Shown here in pieces: positions 9,158 to 17,801 of a stretch of DNA of 37,630 nucleotides. Where the stretch lies: positions 1-37,630 of the forward strand of contig JAKJHH010000014.1 of NCBI GenBank assembly GCA_022703965.1. Direction: 5' to 3'. Source of the stretch: Verrucomicrobiota bacterium (lineage in GTDB: Bacteria; Verrucomicrobiota; Lentisphaeria; Victivallales; UBA1829). The stretch's first letter is position 1. Every line of letters begins with the position of its first letter. A program made the position numbers and the translations under genes. The notes beneath the pieces were generated by a model. The model had not been told where the DNA came from. It ran no database searches and saw only the letters and a list, made by a program, of their open reading frames with translations.

Positions 9158-9880
9158 TCAAAGAAGTGGGGCGAAAAAGGTCTCTTCAAGATTATTCAGC
9201 CGAAGGGCGGCATAATCATCAAGATGAGTTTCTCCGTCATTTACAATGACTATTTTTCCGCCGTTTCTGATAGTATAAAGCGGTATTGACGCAGCCGGAT
9301 GTACGACAAGACTTGAACCGAGAACAAGCAGCAGATCAACGCTTGATGCTGTTTCGATAGCTCTTTCGACCGCAATTTCGCTGAGTCCTTCTCCAAAAAA
9401 CACGATATCCGGTTTGATTATGCCTCCGCATGAGCACGAAGGAACTTTTCCGGTTTTCACGATTTCTGCGATATATTCAAAGCAGTATTCCCTGCGGCAG
9501 GAAAGACAATGGTGATGCAGAGGAGAGCCATGAAGTTCAATCACATCGCCGGAACCGGCACGCTGATGCAGCATGTCGATGTTCTGAGTTATTACCGTTT
9601 TAAGTTTTCCTGCCTTTTCGAGTTCAGCCAGACGGACATGGACGATTCCCGGTTCTTTGCTGTCGATGTCATAAATGAAATCTGCGCTGTGTGAGTAGTA
9701 ATAGGAGGGATCTTCCAGAAAATAATCAAGATCGAAAAGTTTTTCGGCATCGATGTCTCTACGCTTATAGATGCCGTTTTTTCCTCGGAAATCGCTGATT
9801 CCTGAAAGAGTCGAAACACCGGCTCCGGTGAAGGCCGCGCATGAGTTAGATTCAGCGATAAGTTTTCTGAATTTGTCCAT
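9158..9880 (-). CDS. Sir2-family NAD-dependent protein deacylase
   Basis: This 240-residue sirtuin removes acyl groups from protein lysines using NAD. The motifs are in order: G-A-G-V-S (19-23), G-I-S-D-F-R (27-32), T-Q-N-I-D (98-102), and the catalytic His117 in E-L-H-G-S. Zinc cysteines are at 125 and 128 (C-L-S-C) and 149 and 151 (C-S-C-G-G), the second pair closer than the usual C-x2-C. G-S-S-L-V-V follows later. The length is normal for a bacterial CobB-like enzyme and there is no signal peptide. The N-terminal Tyr/Arg pair of desuccinylases is not obvious, so the acyl preference is open. It is the last gene of the long minus-strand array and lies 17 bp after the DUF6232-like gene. Confidence 0.92.
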   Translation of the reverse strand: MDKFRKLIAESNSCAAFTGAGVSTLSGISDFRGKNGIYKRRDIDAEKLFDLDYFLEDPSYYYSHSADFIYDIDSKEPGIVHVRLAELEKAGKLKTVITQNIDMLHQRAGSGDVIELHGSPLHHHCLSCRREYCFEYIAEIVKTGKVPSCSCGGIIKPDIVFFGEGLSEIAVERAIETASSVDLLLVLGSSLVVHPAASIPLYTIRNGGKIVIVNDGETHLDDYAALRLNNLEETFFAPLL

Positions 9881-9897
9881 ATCCGCTTTCCGGACGT

Positions 9898-10422
9898 TCA
9901 GTTGTTTGTATCAGCTTTACTTTGACTTGCCTGATTCAGAGTGGAGGGATGAGGAATCTCAAACTGTGACGGCGAAATTTTTTCCAGATCCAGAAGTAGT
10001 CTGCGCAGACGTATTGTTTCGGTTTCGCTGAGCTGAGGCATAGTTTTCTTACGTTCCTTGTCGGCCAGTGCCATGCTGAGAGCGTCTGCAATGGAGTAGA
10101 GGAATTCACGCTTGTACATGTTGACAGTCAGAACGGTTATTTTCTTTGAGCCTACCGTAACGATCAGCTCCACATAGTTTTCGTATGCCCATCTGACCGC
10201 GATAAAGCACATGGAAATCACAAGGATTCCCACACTTCCAAAGTAGAAACTCAGAAAGGAAAGTAGAAAAAGAATTATCGATGTAAAGAGAGTGCCGACC
10301 TTCAGATTAGTGTCGACCATTGCTATTTTATCAATCAATATTGTATCATGCTTACATATGAATCTGACATCTGTGACTTTGATGTTTTCCTTGTCAAAAT
10401 ATACTTTTTCGGCTATTTCCAT
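9898..10422 (-). CDS. DUF6232-like membrane protein
   Basis: The 174-residue product begins with a short beta-rich segment ([14 protein letters not shown]) followed by I-L-I-D-K-I-A-M-V. Two adjacent hydrophobic helices lie at about residues 43-62 and 64-82. A soluble strand-rich part and a polar tail follow. This pattern matches the DUF6232 type: Y-x-D-x-x-V-x-V-T start, an I-x-x-I-x-x-V strand, then a helical hairpin. The function is unknown. It sits 15 bp after the oxidoreductase gene and 17 bp before the sirtuin gene, so all three are probably co-transcribed. Confidence 0.65.
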   Translation of the reverse strand: MEIAEKVYFDKENIKVTDVRFICKHDTILIDKIAMVDTNLKVGTLFTSIILFLLSFLSFYFGSVGILVISMCFIAVRWAYENYVELIVTVGSKKITVLTVNMYKREFLYSIADALSMALADKERKKTMPQLSETETIRLRRLLLDLEKISPSQFEIPHPSTLNQASQSKADTNN

Positions 10423-10437
10423 TTTCCTGATCCGTTT

Positions 10438-11436
10438 CTATTGCGCGGCAGCCTCCGCCTTAACTTCTTTGAGCTGAACTCCGCTTACTTTCAGTATCGG
10501 CTCATAAGGAGGCATATCGAAAGAATCTTTTCTTCCGGTTATAATTGCCGCTACTGCTTCACCCTGATCCTTGGCGGCGATCCAGAGCCCGCAGCAGTTA
10601 CCGTTGATTTCTGCGCAGTCTCCCGCTGCATAGACGTCGTTGGCCGATGTTTTCAGGCCCGTTCCGACTTTTATACCGCGCCCTGTTTCGAGTCCGCCTG
10701 AAACGGCCAGACTGATTTCGGGCTTTATCCCCGCCGAGAATACTATCATATCACTGTTTATAATATCATTCCGGTTTGTATACGTTTCAAGGGAATCCCC
10801 TGAACATAAAATCTTTTCTGTTTTCCGGTCAAGGTAAAATTTGAAGCCCATAGCTTCAAGTTTCTTCTGCAGAACGAGTCCTTCCTTCTGATTCAGCTGA
10901 CGCGGCAGCAGATAAGGGAAGAATTCCAGAACGGAGACGCTGAGGTTCCTCTGCATCAAGGCGTAAGCTATCTCAAGTCCGAGAAGACCTCCGCCTATCA
11001 CGGTCGCAGTTTTAGCCGAAGCTGAACGGGCTATGATCTCATCAGCATCCTTCATTGTTCTGAGTGTGTATACGTGACGGGAACACGCGCCTTCTATGTC
11101 CGGTTTTGAAGCGGAAGCTCCGGATGCTATCAGAAGTTTGTCATATGCGTAGACTTTCCCTGTAGAACTTGTCACTGTTTTTGATTTTGTATCCAGAGAA
11201 ACAAGATTTTCTCCGAGATGAGCTTCAATTCCTGATGCCGCATATTTTTCGGCAGATGCCAGAATCAGCTTGTCGGACGTTATTTTGCCTGCGACGTAGT
11301 CCGGCAGGCGGACTTTTGTGAAGAGTCCGCAAGGAGACGGGTCGAATATGGAGACTTCGTAGGAAGATTCAAGCTCCTTGATCTTTTTTGCCGCATAATA
11401 ACCGGCCGGCCCGTTACCCGCAATAATTATCTTCAT
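10438..11436 (-). CDS. FAD-dependent NAD(P)H oxidoreductase (NirB / rubredoxin-reductase-like)
   Basis: This 332-residue protein belongs to the Pyr_redox_2 flavoprotein group. An FAD Rossmann motif opens the protein (G-N-G-P-A-G, 7-12). L-L-I-A-S-G-A follows near 108, then a second Rossmann motif for NAD(P)H (V-I-G-G-G-L-L-G-L-E, about 145-154). The C-terminal FAD motif is Y-A-A-G-D-C-A-E. The segment C-G-L-F-T-K-V-R-L-P-D-Y-V-A-G-K resembles the start of nitrite reductase large subunits and rubredoxin reductases. No CxxC redox disulfide and no extra Fe-S domain is seen, so an electron carrier such as rubredoxin is the likely acceptor. It starts 17 bp after the stop of the 538-aa gene, which puts it in the same transcript as the ABC genes. 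Confidence 0.8.
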   Translation of the reverse strand: MKIIIAGNGPAGYYAAKKIKELESSYEVSIFDPSPCGLFTKVRLPDYVAGKITSDKLILASAEKYAASGIEAHLGENLVSLDTKSKTVTSSTGKVYAYDKLLIASGASASKPDIEGACSRHVYTLRTMKDADEIIARSASAKTATVIGGGLLGLEIAYALMQRNLSVSVLEFFPYLLPRQLNQKEGLVLQKKLEAMGFKFYLDRKTEKILCSGDSLETYTNRNDIINSDMIVFSAGIKPEISLAVSGGLETGRGIKVGTGLKTSANDVYAAGDCAEINGNCCGLWIAAKDQGEAVAAIITGRKDSFDMPPYEPILKVSGVQLKEVKAEAAAQ

Positions 11437-11453
11437 TAAAAATAGTCTCCGCT

Positions 11454-13070
11454 TTACTTTTTAACGTCTGCTGAAGGAACTTTATTGTCAGTTTCCTGAT
11501 TTTCAAATTTTATATGCGCCTGAAGTATGGCAGAAAGCTCGGGTGGCAGGTTGGCTATAAGATTCTTTGTTATCTGAGTCTTCATCGACACAAAGGGAGG
11601 CAAGCCTGTGCGCACAGCGCTGAGACTCTGTTCCTTCTGATACTGAGTATGAACGAACAAAGCCAGTCTTTCATGAGCCAGAGCAGCGTCCATATCGCCG
11701 TAAACAACAAAAAGGCAGCTCGTATATATGAGTCCTGTGATGATTTCATTAGCCTGGCGGCGACTTGCCAGCTTGGCTGTTTCCGTCCAGACGGTCAACA
11801 CAAACTGATCAAGAGGAACTTTGAATTCCCTGTTGTCCGGCATCTCCTTCTTGAGCATGTTCATATAGTCCTGAGCTTTTGTGTAGTTGCCGAAAGAATA
11901 AAGAGTAACAACTGCTTCCTTCATAAAGTTGCGTTTGGCGTCGATGAATGTCTTGGCTCCGTTGTTGCGTTCGGCGGTTTCCTCGTAAGTCCTTTTTACG
12001 GCATCCACGACATTAAGATTCGGAACAGTCATGATTCTGCCCTGATATTCAGGATTGTCGATCATGAGGAGACGTCCTGCCGAGAACGCTTCCTTGAGCG
12101 ATTGCGTTATCATGCGCTCGCAGTCTATGCTTTTCTTGTCCGGTGACTTCTCTATTCCCAGCGTTGCCCAGTAAATGGCATGTGCTTCGGGCATTCTCCA
12201 ATCGAACTTGCCGTACTTGTTATTGATTTCTACGATCAGTGACGGATTGAGTTTGTAGACTTCGCGCAGCCACTTTGAGCGTAGATAGAGTTCAAGAGGC
12301 ATCAGTTCTGCGGGATTCTTGAATTCTGCGCTGAAGGTCTCTGGAAATTTACCTGTTTCCCTGAACTTCTGCTCCAGCTCTTCAAGTGTGTTGAAGCCCG
12401 CAACCCGCAAAGCCTTCTCGAAGGGAGATTCAGGCGGATAATGTTTCATCAGCTCCTCTTTTGTGCGCGGAGCCGAGGCAAGTTTGTTCCAGTCCGGATC
12501 AGCTGAGCCTGTGACTTTCATCATCTGTATCGCCATCTGGTACTTATAGTACAAATTGGCGTCGTCCATGATGTTGCCTATCTTGTGCTGATATATCCAG
12601 CCGAGTTCCTTGTAGAGTACCGGATCAGCAGGATTGTATTGCAAAGCCTCGTCCCTTATCAGCTCGATTCCTCTCTGCACCCAGCGCCAGCGGTCTTCTG
12701 GAGACGAAAAGGTCACGGAAATGTTGTATGCCATATTCCAGGCCAAGTAAGCCGTCGCTCCTGTGAAGCGCGGCTGAAGCTTGGTTATCCACGAGGCCAG
12801 CTGAACCATTTCAAAGTAATTTCCCTGCTCCTGAAGTGTCGTGGCGCGAAGCCAGAGCAAGTCGGCCAGAAGTCCCCGGAAACTTCCCAGCGCGACCGTC
12901 GTAAACATCACCACCGGCGGTGCGTTTTCCACTGAACCGGTGTCCGTCAGACGATTATCCACTGTAATCTTGTTGATTTTCAGCTGGACAAGATGAATTG
13001 AAAAAAGCAGGACGAGGGAGGCGGCGACGACTCCTGCAAAAATAAGCAGTCTTGAAAAGTTTCCGTTCAT
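11454..13070 (-). CDS. membrane-anchored protein of unknown function with TPR-like helices, ABC-operon partner
   Basis: The 538-residue product has one N-terminal membrane segment (about residues 8-28), and the rest is probably outside the cytoplasm. The following part is helical and Trp/Tyr-rich (L-L-A-D-L-L-W-L-R-A near 65-75, then W-I-T-K-L-Q-P-R-F-T and L-Q-Y-N-P-A-D-P-V-L-Y-K-E-L-G-W). The repeated L-x-P / Y-N-P-A-D-P turns between helices look like tetratricopeptide-type repeats, but no single repeat is clean. There is no catalytic motif. The gene overlaps the permease gene by 4 bp (ATGA), strong evidence for translational coupling. It is probably an extracytoplasmic partner of the ABC permease; I do not recognise a named family. 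Confidence 0.8.
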   Translation of the reverse strand: MNGNFSRLLIFAGVVAASLVLLFSIHLVQLKINKITVDNRLTDTGSVENAPPVVMFTTVALGSFRGLLADLLWLRATTLQEQGNYFEMVQLASWITKLQPRFTGATAYLAWNMAYNISVTFSSPEDRWRWVQRGIELIRDEALQYNPADPVLYKELGWIYQHKIGNIMDDANLYYKYQMAIQMMKVTGSADPDWNKLASAPRTKEELMKHYPPESPFEKALRVAGFNTLEELEQKFRETGKFPETFSAEFKNPAELMPLELYLRSKWLREVYKLNPSLIVEINNKYGKFDWRMPEAHAIYWATLGIEKSPDKKSIDCERMITQSLKEAFSAGRLLMIDNPEYQGRIMTVPNLNVVDAVKRTYEETAERNNGAKTFIDAKRNFMKEAVVTLYSFGNYTKAQDYMNMLKKEMPDNREFKVPLDQFVLTVWTETAKLASRRQANEIITGLIYTSCLFVVYGDMDAALAHERLALFVHTQYQKEQSLSAVRTGLPPFVSMKTQITKNLIANLPPELSAILQAHIKFENQETDNKVPSADVKK

Positions 13071-14518
13071 TTTCTTATCACAAGTCCAAGTTCACGCCGT
13101 CTGTACAGCCATATGCCCAGAAGGAACCAGGGCATGCCTTTGATCAGCATGTATTCAATAAATATTCCTCGCATGTATCTGAACTCAATGAGTTCTCCGT
13201 TGGATACTTTATCTGAAATTTCAAACTTCTGCACAGGAATTATGCATGTCATCAGGACGTGACTGACCGAGAGCCCGACCTTTTCCATTATCGAGGCCTT
13301 AGGATCTTCTCCATACATTTCCTGATTGCCTATGAGGAAGCTTGAAAAACTGCCGAAAAGCAGGTATGCACAGACCATGAAGATGGCTGTAGGCATCGAA
13401 AGCGCCGAGGCAAACGCGCAGGAGAGTCCGCAGAGGATCAGTATTTTCAGCGCGATCACAGCAACCGCTCTCAAATAGTTGTTGATGAAGCTTGTCGATT
13501 TGATGAGCAGTTTAGGACCGTCCGCAAGCTGGAAAAACAGAGGTTTCTGATTCATATCCAGATTCATGAAACGCAGCGCTACAGTATTGTCTTCCCCAAT
13601 GACATCAGGAGTCATGGCGAATTCGTGGAAAGCGCTGCAAACTATTCTTTCAGCTTCCTGGCTTTTTGCCAGAAAGACCTCGCGGACCTGAGGCTTGGCA
13701 TCCTTTGGAGCGCCTTCAGCTGGTTTTTCTTCGAGCATAAAACGGGCAAACCAGACTCCGTAAGTTTCTTTCTGCTCTTTCGAGGTTATGCTGCCGTGAT
13801 AAATCCTGTAACGGATGAATACCGGAGCATCCTTGATTTTCGGAACGTTGTTAAATGTCCAGGTTTTGGCTTCCTGAGGGCCGAACTTAACTTCTCCGAG
13901 GTTCGCAATGATCTGACGGCGGATTTCCTGATAAAGAGCTGTTTTTCCTTCCGCCGTCTGAGGCACTGTGCTGTTCTGCATGCCGCTGACATTCGATTCG
14001 GAAAGACGCTTAAGAAACTCTTCCTTAGTCTTCTCGTTTATATCTGGGATCTGAGGATAGAATACTGTACGTCCGACGAGAACTTCATTATTGATTTTAT
14101 CTCTTTCCTCTTTCGGAAATTCGCGTGTTTTGAACTGAAACATCACAAGCAGAAGGATCACTGCCGATGCGATCAGAAGCAGTGCAAAATTGATCAGAAA
14201 CACTCCGCAGAGCTTGCCTATCCATACCTTCACTCTTGAGACAGGCTTGGAAAGAACCATGTGAATCTGATATGACTCCACATCCTGAGTCATAACCTGA
14301 CAACTCAGCCAGACCGCGGAAAGCGAAAGAATAAAGCTGGCGAATCCAAGACTGTATTTCAATGAAATCTGGATGAACCCGTATGCTGTTCCGTCGCCGG
14401 ATATCGTCATCGGAATAGCTATCACGCTGACGATGAGCAGAAAATTCAGTATCTGAAACACATAGGATCTCAGAGCCGATTTTACTGTATGTTTTAGTAT
14501 GGCGAGAAATGATATCAT
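13067..14518 (-). CDS. ABC-2 type transporter permease with large extracytoplasmic insert
   Basis: The 483-residue product has N-terminal membrane helices at about residues 22-37, 53-75 and 108-128. A soluble insert of roughly 220 residues follows (about 130-350), then more helices (about 352-405) and a last one near 455-475. The motif V-L-S-K-P-V-S-R before a helix and the overall fold are typical of ABC-2 permeases of the NosY/GldF kind. The insert is probably on the outer face of the inner membrane and could bind the partner encoded next. The gene begins 18 bp after the ATPase gene ends and overlaps the 538-aa gene by 4 bp. The substrate is unknown. Confidence 0.85.
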   Translation of the reverse strand: MISFLAILKHTVKSALRSYVFQILNFLLIVSVIAIPMTISGDGTAYGFIQISLKYSLGFASFILSLSAVWLSCQVMTQDVESYQIHMVLSKPVSRVKVWIGKLCGVFLINFALLLIASAVILLLVMFQFKTREFPKEERDKINNEVLVGRTVFYPQIPDINEKTKEEFLKRLSESNVSGMQNSTVPQTAEGKTALYQEIRRQIIANLGEVKFGPQEAKTWTFNNVPKIKDAPVFIRYRIYHGSITSKEQKETYGVWFARFMLEEKPAEGAPKDAKPQVREVFLAKSQEAERIVCSAFHEFAMTPDVIGEDNTVALRFMNLDMNQKPLFFQLADGPKLLIKSTSFINNYLRAVAVIALKILILCGLSCAFASALSMPTAIFMVCAYLLFGSFSSFLIGNQEMYGEDPKASIMEKVGLSVSHVLMTCIIPVQKFEISDKVSNGELIEFRYMRGIFIEYMLIKGMPWFLLGIWLYRRRELGLVIRK

Positions 14519-14536
14519 GCTGAGAACCCGGAACCT

Positions 14537-15715
14537 TTATTTTGAAAGGAATTTCTTGAGTTTTTCGTTGGCTTCATCAAGCTTGGCCTGAACTTCCGCA
14601 GGAGTTTCGACCTTTACCGCTTCCTCAGTTTTCTTTACAGGTTCTTCAGCTGTAAGTTTTTCAAGTTTGGCTGCATCGGCGACAAGAGGAGCTGCGGTTT
14701 CGACAGCTGCCTTCTGTACAGGCAGTTCATCTTTCTTTATCAGACTTTCGAGAACTTTATCGGATTTCGCGTTTTCTTCCGTTCCGAGGTAATTCGCTAT
14801 ATGGCCGCCGCTTACAACTCCGAAGGTTTCGAGACTTTCGGAACGAGCCTTACAAATGACATCAAGGAAGAAGTCTTCCAGTGTCTTGCGCGGATGGTCT
14901 ATCTTGAACTCCTCGCCCGAAAGATTTTCACGAAGCAGCTTCAGAACTTTTTCTGTATGTTCGGCACTCAGCGACGGCATTGTTATGCGGCTTGTTTCGG
15001 AAACTGTAAGGAGCTTATCCAGAGTGCCTTCCGCACGGATTTTTCCGCCGTAAAGAATTACAACACGGTCGCAGACATCTTCGACATCGCTCAGAAGATG
15101 GCTTGTGACGATAACGGTTTTTCCGCGTTTTTTGAGGTGCAGAATCAAGTCTTTGACTTCACGGCATCCAACAGGGTCGAGTCCTGAGGTCGGCTCGTCG
15201 AGAATCAGAAGAGCCGGGTCGTTTATCATAGCCTGGGCAAGTCCTATGCGGCGAGCCATACCCTTGGAAAATTCTCCGACAGGTCTGTTCTTCGCGTGGC
15301 TGAGTCCCACCATGTCCAGAAGCTGTTCCGCGCGGCTTTTGCGTTCAGCCGCCGAAAGATTGAAAAGCGCTCCGAAGAAATCCAGAGTCTCATAGGCCGT
15401 AAGATATTTGTAGAGATAAGTTTCTTCAGGCAGATAGCCAAGCATTTGCTTGGTCTTGACATCCTGAGGCGACTTCCCGAAAACGCTGAGATTGCCTCCG
15501 GTTGGATAGAGCAGGCCAAGAAGCATTTTAACTGTGGTGGATTTGCCGGAACCGTTAGGTCCGAGAAGGCCGAATATCTCGCCTTCCTTCACATCAAAAT
15601 CTATATCGTTAACGGCTTTTGCCTTGGGTCTGTTCCAGAAATCGCGGAACTCCTTCGTCAGCCCTACGGCTCTGACTATGACCTGTGACTCGGGATTTGA
15701 TGCGTCCGTCACCAT
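14537..15715 (-). CDS. ABC transporter ATP-binding protein with charged C-terminal tail
   Basis: The 392-residue product contains a full nucleotide-binding domain. Walker A is G-P-N-G-S-G-K-S (52-59). The signature is F-S-K-G-M-A-R-R (149-156), a common variant in ABC-2 ATPases. Walker B is L-L-I-L-D-E-P (169-175), followed by the D-loop S-G-L-D and the switch His206. It resembles CcmA/NatA/GldA-type ATPases that power ABC-2 permeases. After about residue 290 there is an extra tail of about 100 residues rich in Ala, Glu and Lys (V-K-K-T-E-E-A-V-K-V-E-T-P), predicted to be extended or coiled. Such a tail is unusual and could contact an operon partner. The gene lies 76 bp after the P-type ATPase gene and 18 bp before the permease gene. 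Confidence 0.92.
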   Translation of the reverse strand: MVTDASNPESQVIVRAVGLTKEFRDFWNRPKAKAVNDIDFDVKEGEIFGLLGPNGSGKSTTVKMLLGLLYPTGGNLSVFGKSPQDVKTKQMLGYLPEETYLYKYLTAYETLDFFGALFNLSAAERKSRAEQLLDMVGLSHAKNRPVGEFSKGMARRIGLAQAMINDPALLILDEPTSGLDPVGCREVKDLILHLKKRGKTVIVTSHLLSDVEDVCDRVVILYGGKIRAEGTLDKLLTVSETSRITMPSLSAEHTEKVLKLLRENLSGEEFKIDHPRKTLEDFFLDVICKARSESLETFGVVSGGHIANYLGTEENAKSDKVLESLIKKDELPVQKAAVETAAPLVADAAKLEKLTAEEPVKKTEEAVKVETPAEVQAKLDEANEKLKKFLSK

Positions 15716-15742
15716 GATTCTAAGCTCCTCTTTCCTTGATGC

Positions 15743-15791
15743 GCTGCCGAGCAGCCGCTTTCAGATCCTGTTTAAGCGCCCCGGAAGGGGC
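15743..15791 (-). repeat. two small hairpins in the P-type ATPase / ABC ATPase gap
   Basis: GCTGC-CGA-GCAGC (15743-15755) and GCCCC-GGAA-GGGGC (15778-15791) are perfect inverted repeats, the second directly after the P-type ATPase stop. On the transcribed strand neither is followed by a T run. They are more likely mRNA-stabilising or processing structures than terminators. Confidence 0.4.
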
Positions 15792-17798
15792 TCAGTTTTT
15801 GTCCTGAAGCTCTTCGCCGGTTCTCACCAGACGCGCGCTGTTGAATATCACTATTATGGTGCTCAGCGAATGCAGAACAGCAGCCGTCACCGGCGACATG
15901 TAACCGAACGCCGAAAGTATGATACCTCCGAATACGAAAAGCACACCAACCGCAAGATTCTGATTGATGATTGCTGAAGTCTTTCTCGACAAACTCACAA
16001 GGAGCGGAATTCTTCTGAGATCGTTAGTCATCAGGGCAATCGAGGCACTGCTTATTGCGATATCGCTTCCGATGGCTCCCATCGCTATGCCAAGGTCACC
16101 TGCGGCAAGAGCTGGAGCGTCGTTCACTCCGTCGCCGACAACCGCGACTGTATTGTTCTTTTTCATCTCTTCAACATAGCGAACCTTGTTTTCAGGCAGA
16201 CATTCGCTCTGGAAATCATCCACGGCGATTTTAGCAGCCACAGTTTCGGCTACCGACTGACGGTCTCCTGTCACCATTGCACAACGTGATATTCCAAGGC
16301 TCTTAAGCTCACTGATAACTTCCGGAGCATTTTCTCGGATCTTGTCGCGGAAACCTATCCAGCCGAGAATTCTGCCACCCTTAGCGACGTAGACAATACT
16401 CATTCCCTGGCTTTCATTTTCCTTTTCATGACTGTCCTTCTCGTTGATCTTAAGACCGAGAGAGAGAAGCCATTCGCCACGGCCGACATAAAGCTGTTCT
16501 CCGCCCAGCATGGCCTTGACGCCTTTGCCGTGCACTTCGCCGAATTCCGTGATCTCCGAAGCTTTGATTCCAGCCTCGGCTGCAAGACTCTGAAGAGCCA
16601 GTGCAGTAGGATGGTTGCTGTGCGCTTCCGCAGAAGCCGCCGCGACAAGCAGCGTAGCCGCGTCTGTTCCTTCTGCCGGAGCGAGACGGGCAACCGAAAG
16701 AATTCCTTCGGTCAGCGTTCCTGTCTTATCGAAAACGAAAACTTTGATCTTTGCGGCAAGCTCAAGATGGCTTACGTTCTTAATAAGGATGCCGAGACGT
16801 GCCGCTGCCGCAACCGCCGCGACAATTGTCGAAGGTGTTGCAAGGACGATAGCGCAGGGACAGGCTATTACCATGATTGTTATAACTCTCATGAGATCGC
16901 CGGTGAACCACCATGTGATGGCAGCTATCATGAGAACGGCAGGAGTATAATAGCCTGCGTAACGGTCAATGATTCTGACTACCGGAGTCTTACTGGTTTC
17001 GGCCTGAAGAATCATTTCCTTCACTTTACCGAGTGTTGTCTGCTCGCCAAGCTTTGTAACCTTGACATTCAGACTTCCTGTAAGGTTCTGAGTTCCGGCG
17101 TAGACATCGTCTTCCGGCCCTTTGTCGACGGGAAGAGATTCGCCTGTGATCGAAGCCTGATTTACTGAAGTTTCACCGCTTACAATCCGACCGTCAACCG
17201 GGAAGTTTTCGCCGGGACGGATATTGATGAGGTCGCCGATCTTCAGAGCTGATACATCAACCTGCTCGAAAGAACCGTCTTCCTTGAGAAGTCTTGCATC
17301 GTTGGGCGTCAGCTTGATAAGTTCCTCAATTGAACGCTGTGCTCCGCTGGCAGTTCTGGTTTCGATGATTATCGAGATCAGAAGGAAAAAGGCGATGATG
17401 CCTGCGGTACGGAAATCTCCGCCTGTCAGTGCGGCGAGAATCGCCAGCGCAACAAGCTCGTTCATGTAAATTTTGCCGCGGCAGATATCTTTTATAGCGG
17501 TAAGGATGATTGGCAGCGCGAGAATAACCGCACCGACAATCGCACTTAATTCACCCGCGAAAAGCTGTGTAGGCAGAAGCCAAGGAATAATATAGGAGTT
17601 AAGAATGAAATAGCCGCCTATCATGGCGACGCTCATTTTTCCGAGTGAACGTCCATGTCCTTCGCCTTCGGTCATAGGACCGCAGATCGTCGGGCAGGTA
17701 TGTCCTTTGGCATGATCGTGACGCTTGGGTTCATTAGAATGATCATGTCCGCAGGCGCACGGAGCTTTATCTGCTGTTATGCTGCTGTTTTCTGACAT
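15792..17798 (-). CDS. P1B-type heavy-metal-transporting ATPase
   Basis: The 668-residue product is an ATP-driven metal pump. An unusual tail comes first: C-A-C-G-H-D-H (14-20), H-D-H (27-29), H-T-C-P-T-I-C (33-39), with no classical HMA domain. Membrane helices follow. The actuator motif is T-G-E-S (218-221), the metal-site motif C-P-C (313-315), the phosphorylation loop D-K-T-G-T (Asp357), the nucleotide-site H-P (396-397), and G-D-G-V-N-D-A-P lies at 555-562. The last helix pair carries L-H-S-L-S-T (642-647), where Zn/Cd pumps have an Asp and Co-type pumps have H-E-G-S-T, so the metal cannot be assigned. It starts 3 bp after an SPFH gene, so coupling with that operon is clear. Confidence 0.93.
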   Translation of the reverse strand: MSENSSITADKAPCACGHDHSNEPKRHDHAKGHTCPTICGPMTEGEGHGRSLGKMSVAMIGGYFILNSYIIPWLLPTQLFAGELSAIVGAVILALPIILTAIKDICRGKIYMNELVALAILAALTGGDFRTAGIIAFFLLISIIIETRTASGAQRSIEELIKLTPNDARLLKEDGSFEQVDVSALKIGDLINIRPGENFPVDGRIVSGETSVNQASITGESLPVDKGPEDDVYAGTQNLTGSLNVKVTKLGEQTTLGKVKEMILQAETSKTPVVRIIDRYAGYYTPAVLMIAAITWWFTGDLMRVITIMVIACPCAIVLATPSTIVAAVAAAARLGILIKNVSHLELAAKIKVFVFDKTGTLTEGILSVARLAPAEGTDAATLLVAAASAEAHSNHPTALALQSLAAEAGIKASEITEFGEVHGKGVKAMLGGEQLYVGRGEWLLSLGLKINEKDSHEKENESQGMSIVYVAKGGRILGWIGFRDKIRENAPEVISELKSLGISRCAMVTGDRQSVAETVAAKIAVDDFQSECLPENKVRYVEEMKKNNTVAVVGDGVNDAPALAAGDLGIAMGAIGSDIAISSASIALMTNDLRRIPLLVSLSRKTSAIINQNLAVGVLFVFGGIILSAFGYMSPVTAAVLHSLSTIIVIFNSARLVRTGEELQDKN

Positions 17799-17801
17799 AT
17801 T

